A stretch of 64,000 nt of DNA from Streptomyces clavifer (GTDB lineage Bacteria; Actinomycetota; Actinomycetes; Streptomycetales; Streptomycetaceae): NCBI GenBank assembly GCA_014651175.1, contig BMWJ01000015.1, forward strand, positions 62,001 through 126,000. Reading direction: 5' to 3'. Below the pieces are notes generated by a model, which was not told the origin of the DNA, made no database searches, and worked only from the letters and a program-made list of their open reading frames with translations. The first letter of the stretch is position 1. Each line of letters begins with the position of its first letter. The position numbers and the translations under genes are program-made. Of the stretch, positions 52,425 to 62,554 are shown in pieces.

Positions 52425-55094
52425 CTACAGCCCGTACTTCTCCCGGGCCTCCTTGACCGTCGAGGCCGGGATCTCGCCGCGGCGTGCCAGCTGGGCGAGG
52501 GAGGCGACGACGACCGACTCCGGGTCCACACCGAAGTGCCGGCGGGCCGCCTCGCGGGTGTCGGAGAGGCCGAAGCCGTCCGTGCCCAGCGACGACCAGT
52601 CCTGCTCCACCCACTGGCTGATCTGGTCCGGCACGGCGCGCATCCAGTCGCTGACCGCGAGGACCGGGCCCGGCGCACCGGAGAGCGCCTGGGTCACGTA
52701 CGGCACCCGCTCCTCACCGCGGAGCAGCGCGTCGTCGGCCTCCAGCGCGTCGCGGCGCAGCTCGCCCCACGAGGTCGCGGACCAGACGTCGGCCGTGACA
52801 CCCCAGTCGGCGGCCAGGAGTTCCTGGGCCTTCAGCGCCCAGTGGATCGCCGTGCCGGAGCCCAGCAGCTGCAGGCGCGGCGCGTCCGCCGTGGCGGGCG
52901 TGCCCTCCTTGAAGCGGTACAGGCCCTTGACGATGCCCTCCTCGACGCCCTCGGGCATCGCGGGCTGCTGCTTCGGCTCGTTGTAGACCGTCAGGTAGTA
53001 GAAGACGTCCTCGGCCTCGGGGCCGTACATCCTCCGCAGACCGTCCTTGACGATCACCGCGATCTCGTACGCGAACGCCGGGTCGTAGTTGAGCGACGCC
53101 GGGTTCGTCGACGCGATCAGGTGCGAGTGGCCGTCCGCGTGCTGGAGGCCCTCGCCCGTCAGCGTCGTACGGCCCGCCGTGGCGCCCACGATGAAGCCCT
53201 TGCCGAGCTGGTCGGCGAGCTGCCACATCTGGTCGCCGGTGCGCTGCCAGCCGAACATCGAGTAGAAGATGTAGAACGGGATCATCGTCTCGCCGTGCGT
53301 CGCGTACGACGTGGCGGCGGCGATGAAGTCGGCCATGGCGCCGGCCTCGGTGATCCCCTCGTTGAGGATCTGGCCGTCCTTGGCCTCCTTGTAGTACATC
53401 AGCTGGTCGCGGTCGACCGGCTCGTACGTCTGGCCCAGCGGCGAGTAGATGCCGGCCGACGGGAACAGCGACTCCATACCGAAGGTACGGGCCTCGTCCG
53501 GGACGATCGGCACCCAGCGCCTGCCGGTCTCCTTGTCCCGCATCAGGTCCTTCACCAGGCGGACGAACGCCATGGTGGTGGCCATCTCCTGCTTGCCGGA
53601 CCCCTTGTACAGGGCCTTGAAGGCACGCTCCTCCGGCTGCGGCAGGGCCACGGCGTGCACCCGGCGGGCGGGAGCCGGACCGCCGAGGGCCGCGCGGCGC
53701 TCCTGGAGGTAGCGGACCTCGGGGGAGTCGGCACCCGGGTGGCCGTAGGGGACCAGCCCGTCCTCGAAGGCGCTGTCCGGGATCGGGAGCCCGAGCAGCT
53801 CGCGCATGCTCTTGAACTCGTCGGCCGACAGCTTCTTCATCTGGTGGTTGGCGTTCTTGGACTCGAAGCCCTTGCCGAGCGTGTAGCCCTTGACCGTCTG
53901 GGCCAGGATCACGGTCGGGGCGCCCTTGTGCTCCACGGCGGCGCGGTAGGCCGCGTACACCTTGCGGGCCTCGTGGCCGCCGCGGGAGCTGTAGAAACAC
54001 TCGGCGATCTTGGCGTCGCTCAGCAGCTTCGCCAGCTCGGCGAGCGCGGGCTCGGCGCCGAAGAAGTGCTCGCGGATGTAGGCCACGTCGCGGGTCGCGT
54101 ACGTCTGGAACTGCGCGTCCGGCACCTCGCGGAGGCGGCGGATCAGCGCACCGGTGGTGTCCAGCTGGAACAGCTCGTCCCAGGCGTTGCCCCAGAGCGT
54201 CTTGATGACGTTCCAGCCGGCCCCGCGGAAGGCGCCCTCCAGCTCCTGGACCACACGGAAGTTGGCGCGGACCGGACCGTCGAGGCGCTGCAGGTTGCAG
54301 TTGATGACGAAGGTCAGGTTGTCGAGCTGCTCACGGGCCGCGAGGGCGAGGGCTGCGGTCGACTCGGGCTCGTCCATCTCGCCGTCGCCCAGGAAGGCCC
54401 AGACGTGCGAGTTCGACGTGTCCTTGATGTTGCGGTTGGCGAGATAGCGGTTGAAGCGCGCCTGGTAGATCGCCGAGAGCGGGCCGAGACCCATCGACAC
54501 GGTGGGGAACTCCCACAGCCAGGGCAGCCGCCGCGGGTGCGGGTAGGACGGCAGACCGTTGCCGCCCGACTCCTGGCGGAAGTTGTCGAGCTGCTGCTCG
54601 CTGATCCGGCCGTCGAGGAAGGCGCGGGCGTAGATGCCGGGGGAGGCGTGGCCCTGGATGTAGAGCTGGTCGCCGGAGCCGTCCCCCTCCTTGCCGCGGA
54701 AGAAGTGGTTGAAGCCGGTCTCGTACAGCCAGGCGGCCGAGGCGAAGGTCGCGATGTGGCCGCCGACGCCGAAGCGGGCACCACGGGTGACCATCGCGGC
54801 CGCGTTCCAGCGGTTCCACGCGGTGATCTTCGATTCCATCTCCAGGTCGCCGTCGAAGGCGGGCTCCGCGGAGGTGGGGATGGTGTTGACGTAATCGGTC
54901 TCCAGCAGCTTGGGCAGCGCGATACCGGCGCCCTCCGCGTGCTGGAGCGAGCGCCGCATGAGGTACGCGGCACGGTGCGGGCCCGCGGCCTTGGTGACGG
55001 CTTCCAGGGAGGCCGCCCATTCGGCGGTCTCCTCGGGGTCGCGGTCCGGGAGCTGGTCGAGCTCGCTCGGAAGCTTTGCTACGGGGTCGGTCAT
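52425..55094 (-). CDS. aceE: Pyruvate dehydrogenase E1 component, homodimeric type
   Basis: The 889-residue enzyme is the alpha2-type E1 found in gammaproteobacteria and actinobacteria. The thiamine diphosphate motif is visible as [12 protein letters not shown] followed about 28 residues later by [11 protein letters not shown], and the active-site region holds [22 protein letters not shown] and [31 protein letters not shown]. It decarboxylates pyruvate and transfers the acetyl group to the lipoyl E2. Start ATG 55094 gives [19 protein letters not shown], the usual opening; a further upstream ATG would run into the promoter. A sigma-70 promoter and overlapping palindrome lie directly upstream, and a GntR gene follows. 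Confidence 0.97.
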   Translation of the reverse strand: MTDPVAKLPSELDQLPDRDPEETAEWAASLEAVTKAAGPHRAAYLMRRSLQHAEGAGIALPKLLETDYVNTIPTSAEPAFDGDLEMESKITAWNRWNAAAMVTRGARFGVGGHIATFASAAWLYETGFNHFFRGKEGDGSGDQLYIQGHASPGIYARAFLDGRISEQQLDNFRQESGGNGLPSYPHPRRLPWLWEFPTVSMGLGPLSAIYQARFNRYLANRNIKDTSNSHVWAFLGDGEMDEPESTAALALAAREQLDNLTFVINCNLQRLDGPVRANFRVVQELEGAFRGAGWNVIKTLWGNAWDELFQLDTTGALIRRLREVPDAQFQTYATRDVAYIREHFFGAEPALAELAKLLSDAKIAECFYSSRGGHEARKVYAAYRAAVEHKGAPTVILAQTVKGYTLGKGFESKNANHQMKKLSADEFKSMRELLGLPIPDSAFEDGLVPYGHPGADSPEVRYLQERRAALGGPAPARRVHAVALPQPEERAFKALYKGSGKQEMATTMAFVRLVKDLMRDKETGRRWVPIVPDEARTFGMESLFPSAGIYSPLGQTYEPVDRDQLMYYKEAKDGQILNEGITEAGAMADFIAAATSYATHGETMIPFYIFYSMFGWQRTGDQMWQLADQLGKGFIVGATAGRTTLTGEGLQHADGHSHLIASTNPASLNYDPAFAYEIAVIVKDGLRRMYGPEAEDVFYYLTVYNEPKQQPAMPEGVEEGIVKGLYRFKEGTPATADAPRLQLLGSGTAIHWALKAQELLAADWGVTADVWSATSWGELRRDALEADDALLRGEERVPYVTQALSGAPGPVLAVSDWMRAVPDQISQWVEQDWSSLGTDGFGLSDTREAARRHFGVDPESVVVASLAQLARRGEIPASTVKEAREKYGL

Positions 55095-55178
55095 GATCGC
55101 CGCCTTCCGGAGTGGAGGGGGGTGGAGAAGGCCCTGACTGGCAGGACAGGGCGATCGGGCCGGTGGGCCCGCGAGTGA

Positions 55179-55208
55179 ACTGTAAGTCTCCGATCGATGA
55201 TCGATCAA
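55179..55208 (-). promoter_or_regulatory. Predicted aceE promoter
   Basis: On the minus strand TTGATC (55208-55203) and TACAGT (55184-55179) are separated by 18 bases, a reasonable vegetative promoter 85 bases before the aceE ATG. The 55095-55434 gap is AT-rich around 55195-55250 and otherwise has no gene. Confidence 0.6.
55192..55206. promoter_or_regulatory. 15-bp palindrome overlapping the aceE promoter
   Basis: GATCGAT and ATCGATC flank one base, overlapping the -35 box and spacer of the predicted aceE promoter. A bound protein there would block transcription; the nearby GntR regulator is a candidate, though its own upstream palindrome differs in sequence. Confidence 0.55.
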
Positions 55209-55434
55209 AGGATGAAAGGAAAAACTTCTCGATATGAAGAAAGTGGCATGGGGTGCCTCGAAAGGGGGCACGCAGTGACGGGATTATTGGGGTGAAACGG
55301 GCCCTGAGCTGCACAGTCGAGCGCGAGGGGCCGCATATGGGTGCGACGCGCCCTTTGGGTACCGGCCCTCACGCGGGCGCACACCTTCGGGCGGAATCAG
55401 GCCCGCGCCGGGCTCATGCCCCGGCGCTCCGGGT

Positions 55435-56058
55435 TCACGCCCGGGGCGCGCATCCCAGGACGTGTTCCTTCACCATCACGGCGATCCGCGGGTCCCGCCG
55501 CAGGAACGCGTCGATGAGCGCCTCGTGCTCCTCCGCGTAGGACTTCTGCACCGTGCCCAGCCAGCGGATCGACAGGGCCGTGAACACCTCGATGCCCAGT
55601 CCCTCCCAGGTGTGCAGAAGGACGGCGTTGCCCGCCGCCCGCACCATCTCCCGGTGGAAGGCGACGGTGTGCCGCACCTGGGCCTCGCCGTCAGCCAGCC
55701 GGTCGGCCTCGTACAGGGCCGCCACGTGCGGGGCCAGCGCCGAGCAGTCCTCGCCGAGCGCCGGGGCCGCCAGCTCCGCCGCGATCTGCTCCAGCCCGGC
55801 CCGTACGGGGTAGCTCTCCTCCAGGTCGGCCGCGGTCAGATTCCGCACCCGCACGCCCTTGTTGGGCGCCGACTCGATCAGCCGCAGGGTCTCCAGCTCG
55901 CGCAGCGCCTCGCGCACCGGCGTCTGACTGACCTCCAGCTCGGTCGCGATGCGGCGCTCGACGATCCGCTCACCCGGCTTCCAGCGCCCGCTGACGATCC
56001 CGTCCACGATGTGCTCGCGGATCTGTTCGCGCAGCGAGTGGACGACGGGCGGGGTCAT
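55435..56058 (-). CDS. GntR-family (FCD domain) transcriptional regulator
   Basis: The 207-residue protein has a GntR winged helix (about 10-70, IVERRIATELEVSQTPVREALRELE) and a helical FCD effector domain (about 80-200) with the metal- or acid-binding His positions. FCD regulators sense carboxylates such as pyruvate or lactate. It sits between aceE and the E2/E3 genes on the same strand, which suggests control of pyruvate dehydrogenase, as PdhR does in enteric bacteria (inference). The ATG at 56058 follows GAAGGAG. TGTCTAGACA lies 65 bases upstream and may be its own operator. Confidence 0.9.
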   Translation of the reverse strand: MTPPVVHSLREQIREHIVDGIVSGRWKPGERIVERRIATELEVSQTPVREALRELETLRLIESAPNKGVRVRNLTAADLEESYPVRAGLEQIAAELAAPALGEDCSALAPHVAALYEADRLADGEAQVRHTVAFHREMVRAAGNAVLLHTWEGLGIEVFTALSIRWLGTVQKSYAEEHEALIDAFLRRDPRIAVMVKEHVLGCAPRA

Positions 56059-56122
56059 GACGGGCTCCTTCGGGCGAACCGGTGCTGCTCTCCACCAACT
56101 CGGCGTCCGGGGGCGCCGGTGG

Positions 56123-56132
56123 TGTCTAGACA
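56123..56132. promoter_or_regulatory. Candidate GntR autoregulatory operator
   Basis: TGTCTAGACA is a perfect 10-bp palindrome; with flanking bases the minus strand reads TTGTCTAGACAC, close to the TTGTnnnnACAA form bound by FadR-type GntR proteins. It lies 65-74 bases before the GntR ATG. Confidence 0.6.
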
Positions 56133-56137
56133 ATACG

Positions 56138-56178
56138 GCGGCGCCCCCGCCCGGGAGTGTCCCGGACGGGGGCGCCGC
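56138..56178 (-). terminator. Terminator after the E2 gene
   Basis: A 19-bp stem with one C-A mismatch and a 3-base loop (arms GCGGCGCCCCCG... and its complement) lies 28 bases past the E2 stop on the minus strand, between it and the GntR promoter. Confidence 0.8.
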
Positions 56179-56205
56179 TGGTGAGGCTGGTTACAGCTGC
56201 ACGGT

Positions 56206-58020
56206 TCAGAGGCCGAGCTCGACCTCGAACTCACCGGCCTCCAGGATCGCCTTGACCGTGGTCAGGTAGCGGGCGGCGTCCGCGCCGTCCACCAGACGGT
56301 GGTCGTAGGAGAGCGAGAGGTACGTCATGTCGCGGACACCGATGACGGTGCCCTCGGCGGTCTCGATGACCGCCGGACGCTTGACGGTGGCACCGATGCC
56401 CAGGATGGCGGCCTGGTTCGGCGGCACGATGACGGTGTCGAACAGCGCACCGCGCGAACCGGTGTTGCTGATGGTGAAGGTGGCACCGGACATGTCGTCC
56501 GGGGTGAGGCCGCCGCCGCGGGCCTTGCCGGCCAGCTCGGCGGTCTTCTTCGCGATACCCGCGATGTTCAGGTCGCCCGCACCCTTGATGACCGGAGTCA
56601 TCAGACCCTTCTCGGCGTCCACGGCGATGCCGATGTTCTCCGAGTCGAAGTACGTGATGGTGCCTTCGTCCTCGTTGATCCGGGCGTTGACGACCGGGTG
56701 GGCCTTCAGTGCCTGGGCCGCCGCCTTCACGAAGAACGGCATCGGGGACAGCTTGACGCCCTCGCGGGCGGCGAAGGACTCCTTCGCCTGGTTGCGCAGC
56801 TTCATCAGCTTGGTGATGTCGACCTCGAGGACCGAGGTCAGCTGGGCCTGCGAGTGCAGCGCCTTCATCATGTTGTCGCCGATGACCTTGCGCATGCGGG
56901 TCATCTTGACCGTCTGGCCGCGCAGCGGGGACGCCTCGAGCTTCGGCGCGGCCTTGGCTGCCGGGGCAGCGGCGGCCGGAGCCGGAGCGGCAGCGGCGGC
57001 CTTGGCGGCCTCCGCGGCGGCGACGACGTCCTGCTTGCGGATACGGCCACCGACGCCGGTGCCCTTGACCGCGCCCAGGTCGACGCCGTTCTCGGAGGCG
57101 AGCTTGCGGACCAGCGGCGTGACGTACGCGCCGTCGTCACCGGAAGGCGCGGCCTGAGCGGCCGGTGCCGGTGCGGCAGCCGCGGGAGCCGGGGCGGCCG
57201 GAGCCGGAGCGGCAGCCGCGGGAGCCTGAGCGGCCGGAGCCGGTGCCGCGGGCGCCGCCGGGGCGGCGGGGGCAGCCGGGGCAGCCGGGGCGGGAGCCGG
57301 AGCCGGAGGGGCAGCCGGGGCGGCCGGAGCCGGGGCCGGGGCTGCGGCGGGAGCCGGGGCGGCCTCCGCCGGTGCGGCGGCCGGAGCGGCACCCGGAGCA
57401 CCGATGACGGCGAGCTTGGCGCCGACCTCGGCGGTCTCGTCCTCGGCGACCACGATCTCCAGGAGCACGCCGGAGACCGGGGCCGGGATCTCGGTGTCGA
57501 CCTTGTCCGTGGAGACCTCGAGCAGGGGCTCGTCCTCCGTGACCTCCTCGCCGACCTCCTTCAGCCAGCGGGTGACGGTGCCCTCGGTGACGCTCTCACC
57601 GAGCGCCGGGAGGGTGACATCCGTACCGGCGGCGCCACCGGCCGGAGCCTCGGCAGCGGGTGCCTCGGCGGCGGGTGCTTCGGCGGCGGGTGCTTCGGCG
57701 GCGGGGGCCGGAGCCTCCTCGGCCGGAGCCGGGGCGGCCTCCGGCTCGGCGGCGGGTGCCTCGGCCGCGGCCGGTGCGCCCGAGCCGTCGTCGATGACGG
57801 CCAGCTCGGCGCCGACCTCGACGGTCTCGTCCTCGGCGACCTTGATGGACGCCAGGATGCCCGAGGCGGGGGCGGGGATCTCGGTGTCGACCTTGTCGGT
57901 CGAGACCTCGAGCAGCGGCTCGTCGGCCTCGACGTGCTCGCCCTCGGCCTTCAGCCAGCGGGTGACGGTGCCCTCGGTGACGCTCTCGCCGAGCGCCGGA
58001 AGGGTTACGGAAACCGACAT
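56206..58020 (-). CDS. sucB: Dihydrolipoamide acyltransferase (E2) with two lipoyl domains
   Basis: The 604-residue protein has lipoyl domains at about 2-76 and 134-208, with lipoylated Lys43 and Lys173 in identical [10 protein letters not shown] segments. Long Ala/Pro linkers (80-130 and 210-290) follow each, then a peripheral-subunit binding domain at about 298-335 ([23 protein letters not shown]) and a catalytic domain at about 370-604 with His574 in YDHRLVDG. Databases name this family 2-oxoglutarate dehydrogenase E2 (sucB), but in actinobacteria it is usually the E2 of pyruvate dehydrogenase, since the oxoglutarate E1/E2 is a fused protein elsewhere. lpd lies 60 bases upstream, aceE two genes away. 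Confidence 0.95.
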   Translation of the reverse strand: MSVSVTLPALGESVTEGTVTRWLKAEGEHVEADEPLLEVSTDKVDTEIPAPASGILASIKVAEDETVEVGAELAVIDDGSGAPAAAEAPAAEPEAAPAPAEEAPAPAAEAPAAEAPAAEAPAAEAPAGGAAGTDVTLPALGESVTEGTVTRWLKEVGEEVTEDEPLLEVSTDKVDTEIPAPVSGVLLEIVVAEDETAEVGAKLAVIGAPGAAPAAAPAEAAPAPAAAPAPAPAAPAAPPAPAPAPAAPAAPAAPAAPAAPAPAAQAPAAAAPAPAAPAPAAAAPAPAAQAAPSGDDGAYVTPLVRKLASENGVDLGAVKGTGVGGRIRKQDVVAAAEAAKAAAAAPAPAAAAPAAKAAPKLEASPLRGQTVKMTRMRKVIGDNMMKALHSQAQLTSVLEVDITKLMKLRNQAKESFAAREGVKLSPMPFFVKAAAQALKAHPVVNARINEDEGTITYFDSENIGIAVDAEKGLMTPVIKGAGDLNIAGIAKKTAELAGKARGGGLTPDDMSGATFTISNTGSRGALFDTVIVPPNQAAILGIGATVKRPAVIETAEGTVIGVRDMTYLSLSYDHRLVDGADAARYLTTVKAILEAGEFEVELGL

Positions 58021-58080
58021 GGTTTCAGTTGCTCCTTACGAAAGTGCGGAAGTGGTCGGTCGTCGCGCCCGGGACTGGAA

Positions 58081-59469
58081 TCAGTCGTGGGAGTGAAGAG
58101 GCTTGCCGGCCAGGGCCAGGTGGGCCTCGCCCATCGCCTCGTTCTGCGTCGGGTGGGCGTGGATGAGCTGCGCGACCTCGGCCGGCAGCGCCTCCCAGTT
58201 GTAGATCAGCTGGGCTTCGCCGACCTGCTCGCCCATACGGTCACCGACCATGTGGACGCCGACCACGGCACCGTCCTTGACCTGGACGAGCTTGATCTCG
58301 CCGGCGGTCTTCAGGATCTTGCTCTTGCCGTTGCCCGCGAGGTTGTACTTGAGGGCGACGACCTTGTCCGCACCGTAGATCTCCTTGGCCTTGGCCTCGG
58401 TGATACCGACGGAGGCGACCTCGGGGTGGCAGTACGTCACCTTCGGCACGCCGTCGTAGTCGATCGGCACGGTCTTCAGGCCGGCCAGCCGCTCCGCCAC
58501 CAGGATGCCCTCGGCGAAGCCGACGTGGGCGAGCTGGAGGGTCGGGGCGAGGTCGCCCACGGCCGAGATCGTCGGCACGTTGGTCTGCATGTACTCGTCG
58601 ACGAGGACGTAGCCGCGGTCCATCGCGACGCCGGCCTCCTCGTAGCCCAGACCCTGCGAGACCGGGCCGCGGCCGATCGCGACCAGCAGCACCTCCGCCT
58701 CGAAGGTCTTGCCGTCGGCGAGGGTCACCCGCACGCCGTCCTGCGTGTACTCGGCCTTGTCGAAGAAGGTGCCGAGGTTGAACTTGATGCCGCGCTTGCG
58801 GAACGCGCGCTCCAGGAGCTTCGAGCTGTTCTCGTCCTCGACCGGGACCAGGTGCTTCAGGCCCTCGACGATGGTGACCTCGGTGCCGAAGGACTTCCAC
58901 GCCGAGGCGAACTCGACGCCGATGACGCCGCCGCCCAGGACGATCGCGGACTTCGGGACGCGGTCCAGCTTCAGCGCGTGGTCCGAGGAGATGATGCGGT
59001 TGCCGTCGATCTCCAGGCCGGGCAGCGACTTCGGCACGGAGCCGGTCGCGAGCACCACGTGACGGCCCTGGATCCGCTGGCCGGCGACGTCCACCGAGGT
59101 GGGCGACGAGAGCCGGCCCTCGCCCTCGATGTAGTGCACCTTGCGCGAGGCGATGAGTCCCTGCAGACCCTTGTACAGGCCCGAGATCACCTCGTCCTTG
59201 TAGGCGTGGACGGCCTCGATGTCGATGCCCTCGAAGGTGGCCTTCACGCCGAACTGACCGGCCTCGCGGGCCTGGTCGGCGATCTCGCCGGCGTGCAGCA
59301 GCGCCTTCGTGGGAATGCAGCCGTTGTGCAGGCAGGTGCCGCCGACCTTGCCCTTCTCGATCAGTGCGACGTCCAGGCCCAGCTGCGCTCCGCGCAGGGC
59401 CGCGGCGTAACCGCCGCTACCACCGCCGAGGATCACTAGGTCGAAAACGGTGCTGGCGTCGTTCGCCAC
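58081..59469 (-). CDS. lpdA: Dihydrolipoyl dehydrogenase (E3)
   Basis: The 462-residue flavoprotein has an FAD motif LVILGGGSGGYAAAL near residues 11-25, redox Cys46 and Cys51 in GGTCLHNGCIPTKALL, an NAD motif GGGVIGVEFA near 180 and the C-terminal active-site segment HAHPTQNEAMGEA with His-Pro and Glu. It reoxidises the lipoyl groups of E2. The GTG at 59469 lies 7 bases behind GGAGG and starts right before the FAD fold; other upstream starts would add a non-conserved extension. E2 follows 60 bases downstream, so the two form an operon. Confidence 0.96.
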   Translation of the reverse strand: MANDASTVFDLVILGGGSGGYAAALRGAQLGLDVALIEKGKVGGTCLHNGCIPTKALLHAGEIADQAREAGQFGVKATFEGIDIEAVHAYKDEVISGLYKGLQGLIASRKVHYIEGEGRLSSPTSVDVAGQRIQGRHVVLATGSVPKSLPGLEIDGNRIISSDHALKLDRVPKSAIVLGGGVIGVEFASAWKSFGTEVTIVEGLKHLVPVEDENSSKLLERAFRKRGIKFNLGTFFDKAEYTQDGVRVTLADGKTFEAEVLLVAIGRGPVSQGLGYEEAGVAMDRGYVLVDEYMQTNVPTISAVGDLAPTLQLAHVGFAEGILVAERLAGLKTVPIDYDGVPKVTYCHPEVASVGITEAKAKEIYGADKVVALKYNLAGNGKSKILKTAGEIKLVQVKDGAVVGVHMVGDRMGEQVGEAQLIYNWEALPAEVAQLIHAHPTQNEAMGEAHLALAGKPLHSHD

Positions 59470-59729
59470 GTCACGTCCTCCATGCATGTGCGCCGTATGC
59501 CGGGCCCCGTCGCTGGGGTGTGACCGGCCGGTCGGCTGGTGTTCGGCCGCTTGCGTTATTCGGCCCTGTGGTGGGGGCCCTGTCCTGCCGAGAACCCATC
59601 TTCGCACTTGTTGCGGGCGGACGGGACGCGGGCCCCCGCTCAGGGCCGGACGAACATCCGGCCCGGATGGTCACCGAAGCGTACAAAGTTTCGGAAAAAC
59701 GGCCGGTCAGGACCACTGGGAGGAACGCG

Positions 59730-59759
59730 TACGGCCCCGGACGTATGCCCGGGGCCGTA
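59730..59759 (-). terminator. pepA terminator
   Basis: TACGGCCCCGG and its complement pair around an 8-base loop, about 70 bases past the pepA stop on the minus strand. The gap 59470-59828 otherwise shows only short GCGCGAA direct repeats at about 59768-59815 and the lpd control region. Confidence 0.7.
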
Positions 59760-59828
59760 TCCGCTGCGCGCGAACGCCACAAGCGGACATTGCGCGCGAA
59801 GGCCGCGCGCGAACGCGATGCCCGGAAA

Positions 59829-61382
59829 TCAGCCGAGGTCGCCGGCGGCTGTGCGCTCCGCGAGCTTGACCAGGGTGCGGACCGCGGAACCGGTGCCGCC
59901 CTTGGGCGTGTAGCCGTACGGCGCGCCCTCGTGGAAGGCGGGTCCGGCGATGTCCAGGTGGGCCCAGGCGATGCCCTCGCCCACGAACTCCTGGAGGAAG
60001 AGGCCGGCCACCAGGCCGCCGCCCATCCGCTCGCCCATGTTGGCGATGTCGGCGGTCGGGGAGTCCATGCCCTTGCGCAGGTCGGCGGGGAGCGGCATCG
60101 GCCAGGACGCCTCGCCGACCTCCTCGGCGATCTCGTGGATGGACGTACGGAAGGCGTCGTCGTTGGCCATCACACCGAAGGTGCGGTTGCCCAGGGCGAG
60201 CACCATCGCGCCGGTCAGGGTCGCCACGTCGACGATCGCGTCCGGCTTCTCCTCCGACGCGCGGGTCAGCGCGTCGGCGAGGACGAGCCGGCCCTCGGCG
60301 TCGGTGTTGAGCACCTCGACGGTCTTGCCGCTGTACATGCGCAGCACGTCACCCGGGCGGGTGGCGTTGCCCGAGGGCATGTTCTCGGCGAGGGCCAGCC
60401 AGCCGGTGACGTTGACCTTCAGGCCGAGGCGGGAGGCCGCGACGACGGCGGCGAACACGGCGGCGGCGCCGCTCATGTCGCACTTCATCGTCTCGTTGTG
60501 GCCGGCCGGCTTGAGCGAGATGCCGCCCGAGTCGTAGGTGATGCCCTTGCCGACCAGGGCGAGCGTCTTCTCCGCCTTGGGGTGCGTGTAGGCGAGCCGG
60601 ACGAGGCGGGGGCCGTGGGCCGAGCCCTGCCCGACGCCGAGCAGACCGCCGAAGCCGCCCTTGACGAGCGCCTTCTCGTCGAGGACCTGCACCTTGATGC
60701 CGTGCTCCTTGCCGGCGGCGGTGGCCACGGCGGCGAAGGACTCGGGGTACAGGTCGTTCGGCGGGGTGTTGATCAGGTCGCGGGCCCGGTTGATCTCCTC
60801 GGCGACCGCGAGGGCGCGCTCGGCGGCGGCCTTGAACGCCTTGTCGCGCGGCTTCGTGCCGAGCAGGGCGACCTCGGCGAGCGGCAGCTTCGGGCCGCCG
60901 GCCTTGGCGCCCTTGGGGGCGACCTTGTTCTCGCCGCCCTGGTAGGCGGTGAAGGCGTACGCACCCAGCAGGGCGCCCTCCGCGATGGCCTCGGCGTCCT
61001 CGGCGGACTCCGTCGGCAGCGCGAACCCGGCCTTCTTCGAACCGGCCAGCGCGCGGGCGGCACTGCCCGCGGCCCGGCGCAGCGCCTCGGTGTCGTACGC
61101 GTCGTCCTTGCCCGGGACCGGGCCGAGCCCGACCGCGATGACGACCGGGACCTTGAGTCCGGACGGCGCGGGGAGCTTGGTCACTTCGCCCTCGGCACCG
61201 GAGGCACCGAGGGTCTCCAGGACGGTGGCGAGCTTGCCGTCGAACGCCTTGTCCACGGCCTCGGCGCCCGGCGCGACGACCAGGTCCCCGGCCTTGGAAC
61301 CAGTGTTCTTGGCGACGCCGACGACGAGTGCGTCGGCGCGCAGCGTCGCCGCACCGGCAGTGCTGAGAGTGAGAGCAGTCAC
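59829..61382 (-). CDS. pepA: Leucyl aminopeptidase (M17)
   Basis: The 517-residue cytosol aminopeptidase has a macrodomain-like N-terminal half and a C-terminal M17 catalytic half. Signature residues are visible in VGKGITYDSGGISLKP near 283-298 (metal Lys and Asp), MKCDMSGAAAV (metal Asp) and NTDAEGRL (metal Asp and Glu, catalytic Arg). It removes N-terminal residues from peptides in the cytoplasm and needs two metal ions. The GTG at 61382 gives VTALTLSTAGAATLRADALVVGV, the usual opening; upstream starts would give a long Arg/His-rich tail. It is upstream of lpd on the same strand but has its own terminator. Confidence 0.95.
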   Translation of the reverse strand: MTALTLSTAGAATLRADALVVGVAKNTGSKAGDLVVAPGAEAVDKAFDGKLATVLETLGASGAEGEVTKLPAPSGLKVPVVIAVGLGPVPGKDDAYDTEALRRAAGSAARALAGSKKAGFALPTESAEDAEAIAEGALLGAYAFTAYQGGENKVAPKGAKAGGPKLPLAEVALLGTKPRDKAFKAAAERALAVAEEINRARDLINTPPNDLYPESFAAVATAAGKEHGIKVQVLDEKALVKGGFGGLLGVGQGSAHGPRLVRLAYTHPKAEKTLALVGKGITYDSGGISLKPAGHNETMKCDMSGAAAVFAAVVAASRLGLKVNVTGWLALAENMPSGNATRPGDVLRMYSGKTVEVLNTDAEGRLVLADALTRASEEKPDAIVDVATLTGAMVLALGNRTFGVMANDDAFRTSIHEIAEEVGEASWPMPLPADLRKGMDSPTADIANMGERMGGGLVAGLFLQEFVGEGIAWAHLDIAGPAFHEGAPYGYTPKGGTGSAVRTLVKLAERTAAGDLG

Positions 61383-61513
61383 GGTGATGAAATCTCGCTT
61401 CCGTTGAGTCGTATGCCGGTCGAGGGGTGGGCCGACCGTGCCCGGCGCATCGTGGATGCCGCCGCAATGTGCCGTAACGAGCCTACGCGCGCCCCCGCTC
61501 ACCGCTCACAGGG

Positions 61514-61541
61514 GCGGGGCCGTCCGGTCGTACGGCCCCGC
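61514..61541. terminator. Weak hairpin downstream of cobS
   Basis: GCGGGGCCGT and ACGGCCCCGC pair around an 8-base loop, about 150 bases past the cobS stop. The rest of 61383-61687 shows no gene; it is very GC-rich. Confidence 0.45.
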
Positions 61542-61687
61542 TCCGTCCGGCCCGCGGGCCGGGGACGCGCCCCCGGGGGCAGGGGCGTTGGCCTGGGCGG
61601 GACGACTGGGAGAGGCGCCGGGCGGAGCGGGTGGCCGGTGCCCGAGCGGTGCCGCCGGCCCCCGGACCCCGTCCCGGGGAATGGTCC

Positions 61688-62467
61688 TCAGCCGAGGACC
61701 AGGGCCAGCAGGGCCACCGTGGCCGCCGTCTCCTCCAGCGCGCCGAACACGTCCCCGGTCACCCCGCCGAAGCGCCGCACGCAGTGACGCAGCATCAGCT
61801 GCGCCGCACCCAGCCCGGCCAGGGCGGCGAGGGCGTGGTGCACGGCCCCGTACCCGCCGAGCAGCGCACCGGCCCCCGCGCATCCCGCCACCACCGCGCA
61901 GGCGACGGCCGTGGCCGCGCGGAGCGGAACGGTGCCCGCCACCGCGGCGCCGAGGCCCTCGGGCCTGGCCGGAGGCACCCCGCGGCGCGAGGCCAGCGTG
62001 AGTGCCAGCCGGGCCACCACCGCGGCGGCGACCGTCCCCAGGGCGCCGTCCTCCCAGCCCCGCCCGTACAGCTCGTACAGGGCCGCGACCTGCGCCATCA
62101 GGACGAACAGCAGGGTGATCACACCGAACGGCCCAATGTCCGACTGCTTCATGATGCGCAGCGCGTCCTCGGCCGGCCGGGCACTGCCGAGGCCGTCGGC
62201 GGTGTCCGCGAGACCGTCGAGATGCAGGCCCCGGGTCAGTGCGGCAGGGAGCGCGGCGGCGGCGACGGCCGCCAGCAGCGGCCCTGATCCGGCGAGCAGC
62301 AGCAGCGCTCCGGACGCGGCCGCGAGGAGCCCCGCCACGAGCCCGGCGAGCGGGGCGCAGAGCATGCCGGCGCGGGCGGCTTCGCGGTCCCAGCGGGAGA
62401 CGTGGACGGGGAGCGCGGTCAGGGTGCCGAAGGCGAAACGCACGCCGTGGCTGTTCAGGGAGGTCAC
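61688..62467 (-). CDS. cobS: Adenosylcobinamide-GDP ribazoletransferase
   Basis: The 259-residue polytopic membrane protein is the final nucleotide-loop assembly enzyme of cobalamin synthesis. The signature LHLDGLADTADGLGS (about 82-96) with its Asp residues and KQSDIGPFGV near 107-116 are the CobS/CobV metal-binding motifs. It joins adenosylcobinamide-GDP to alpha-ribazole phosphate. GTG start at 62467. The cobT gene, whose product makes the alpha-ribazole phosphate, lies about 900 bases away on the same strand with a membrane protein gene on the opposite strand between them. Confidence 0.94.
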   Translation of the reverse strand: MTSLNSHGVRFAFGTLTALPVHVSRWDREAARAGMLCAPLAGLVAGLLAAASGALLLLAGSGPLLAAVAAAALPAALTRGLHLDGLADTADGLGSARPAEDALRIMKQSDIGPFGVITLLFVLMAQVAALYELYGRGWEDGALGTVAAAVVARLALTLASRRGVPPARPEGLGAAVAGTVPLRAATAVACAVVAGCAGAGALLGGYGAVHHALAALAGLGAAQLMLRHCVRRFGGVTGDVFGALEETAATVALLALVLG

Positions 62468-62554
62468 CGCGCGCAGGCTAGCCGGTGCGGCCCGGCACTA
62501 GATTGTGCAGAACATCCGAAAAGCCGCATAGGTGGATCGCCGGGAGTAGGTGGC

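Noticed and set aside
56299-59439. Plus-strand open frame of 1046 codons opposite E2 and lpd
   Set aside because: Gly/Arg/Asp-rich antisense of two strongly conserved enzymes; no independent evidence.
61383-61687. Small gene between pepA and cobS
   Set aside because: Open frames there are extremely Gly/Arg/Pro-rich, lack ribosome sites and overlap mirror frames.
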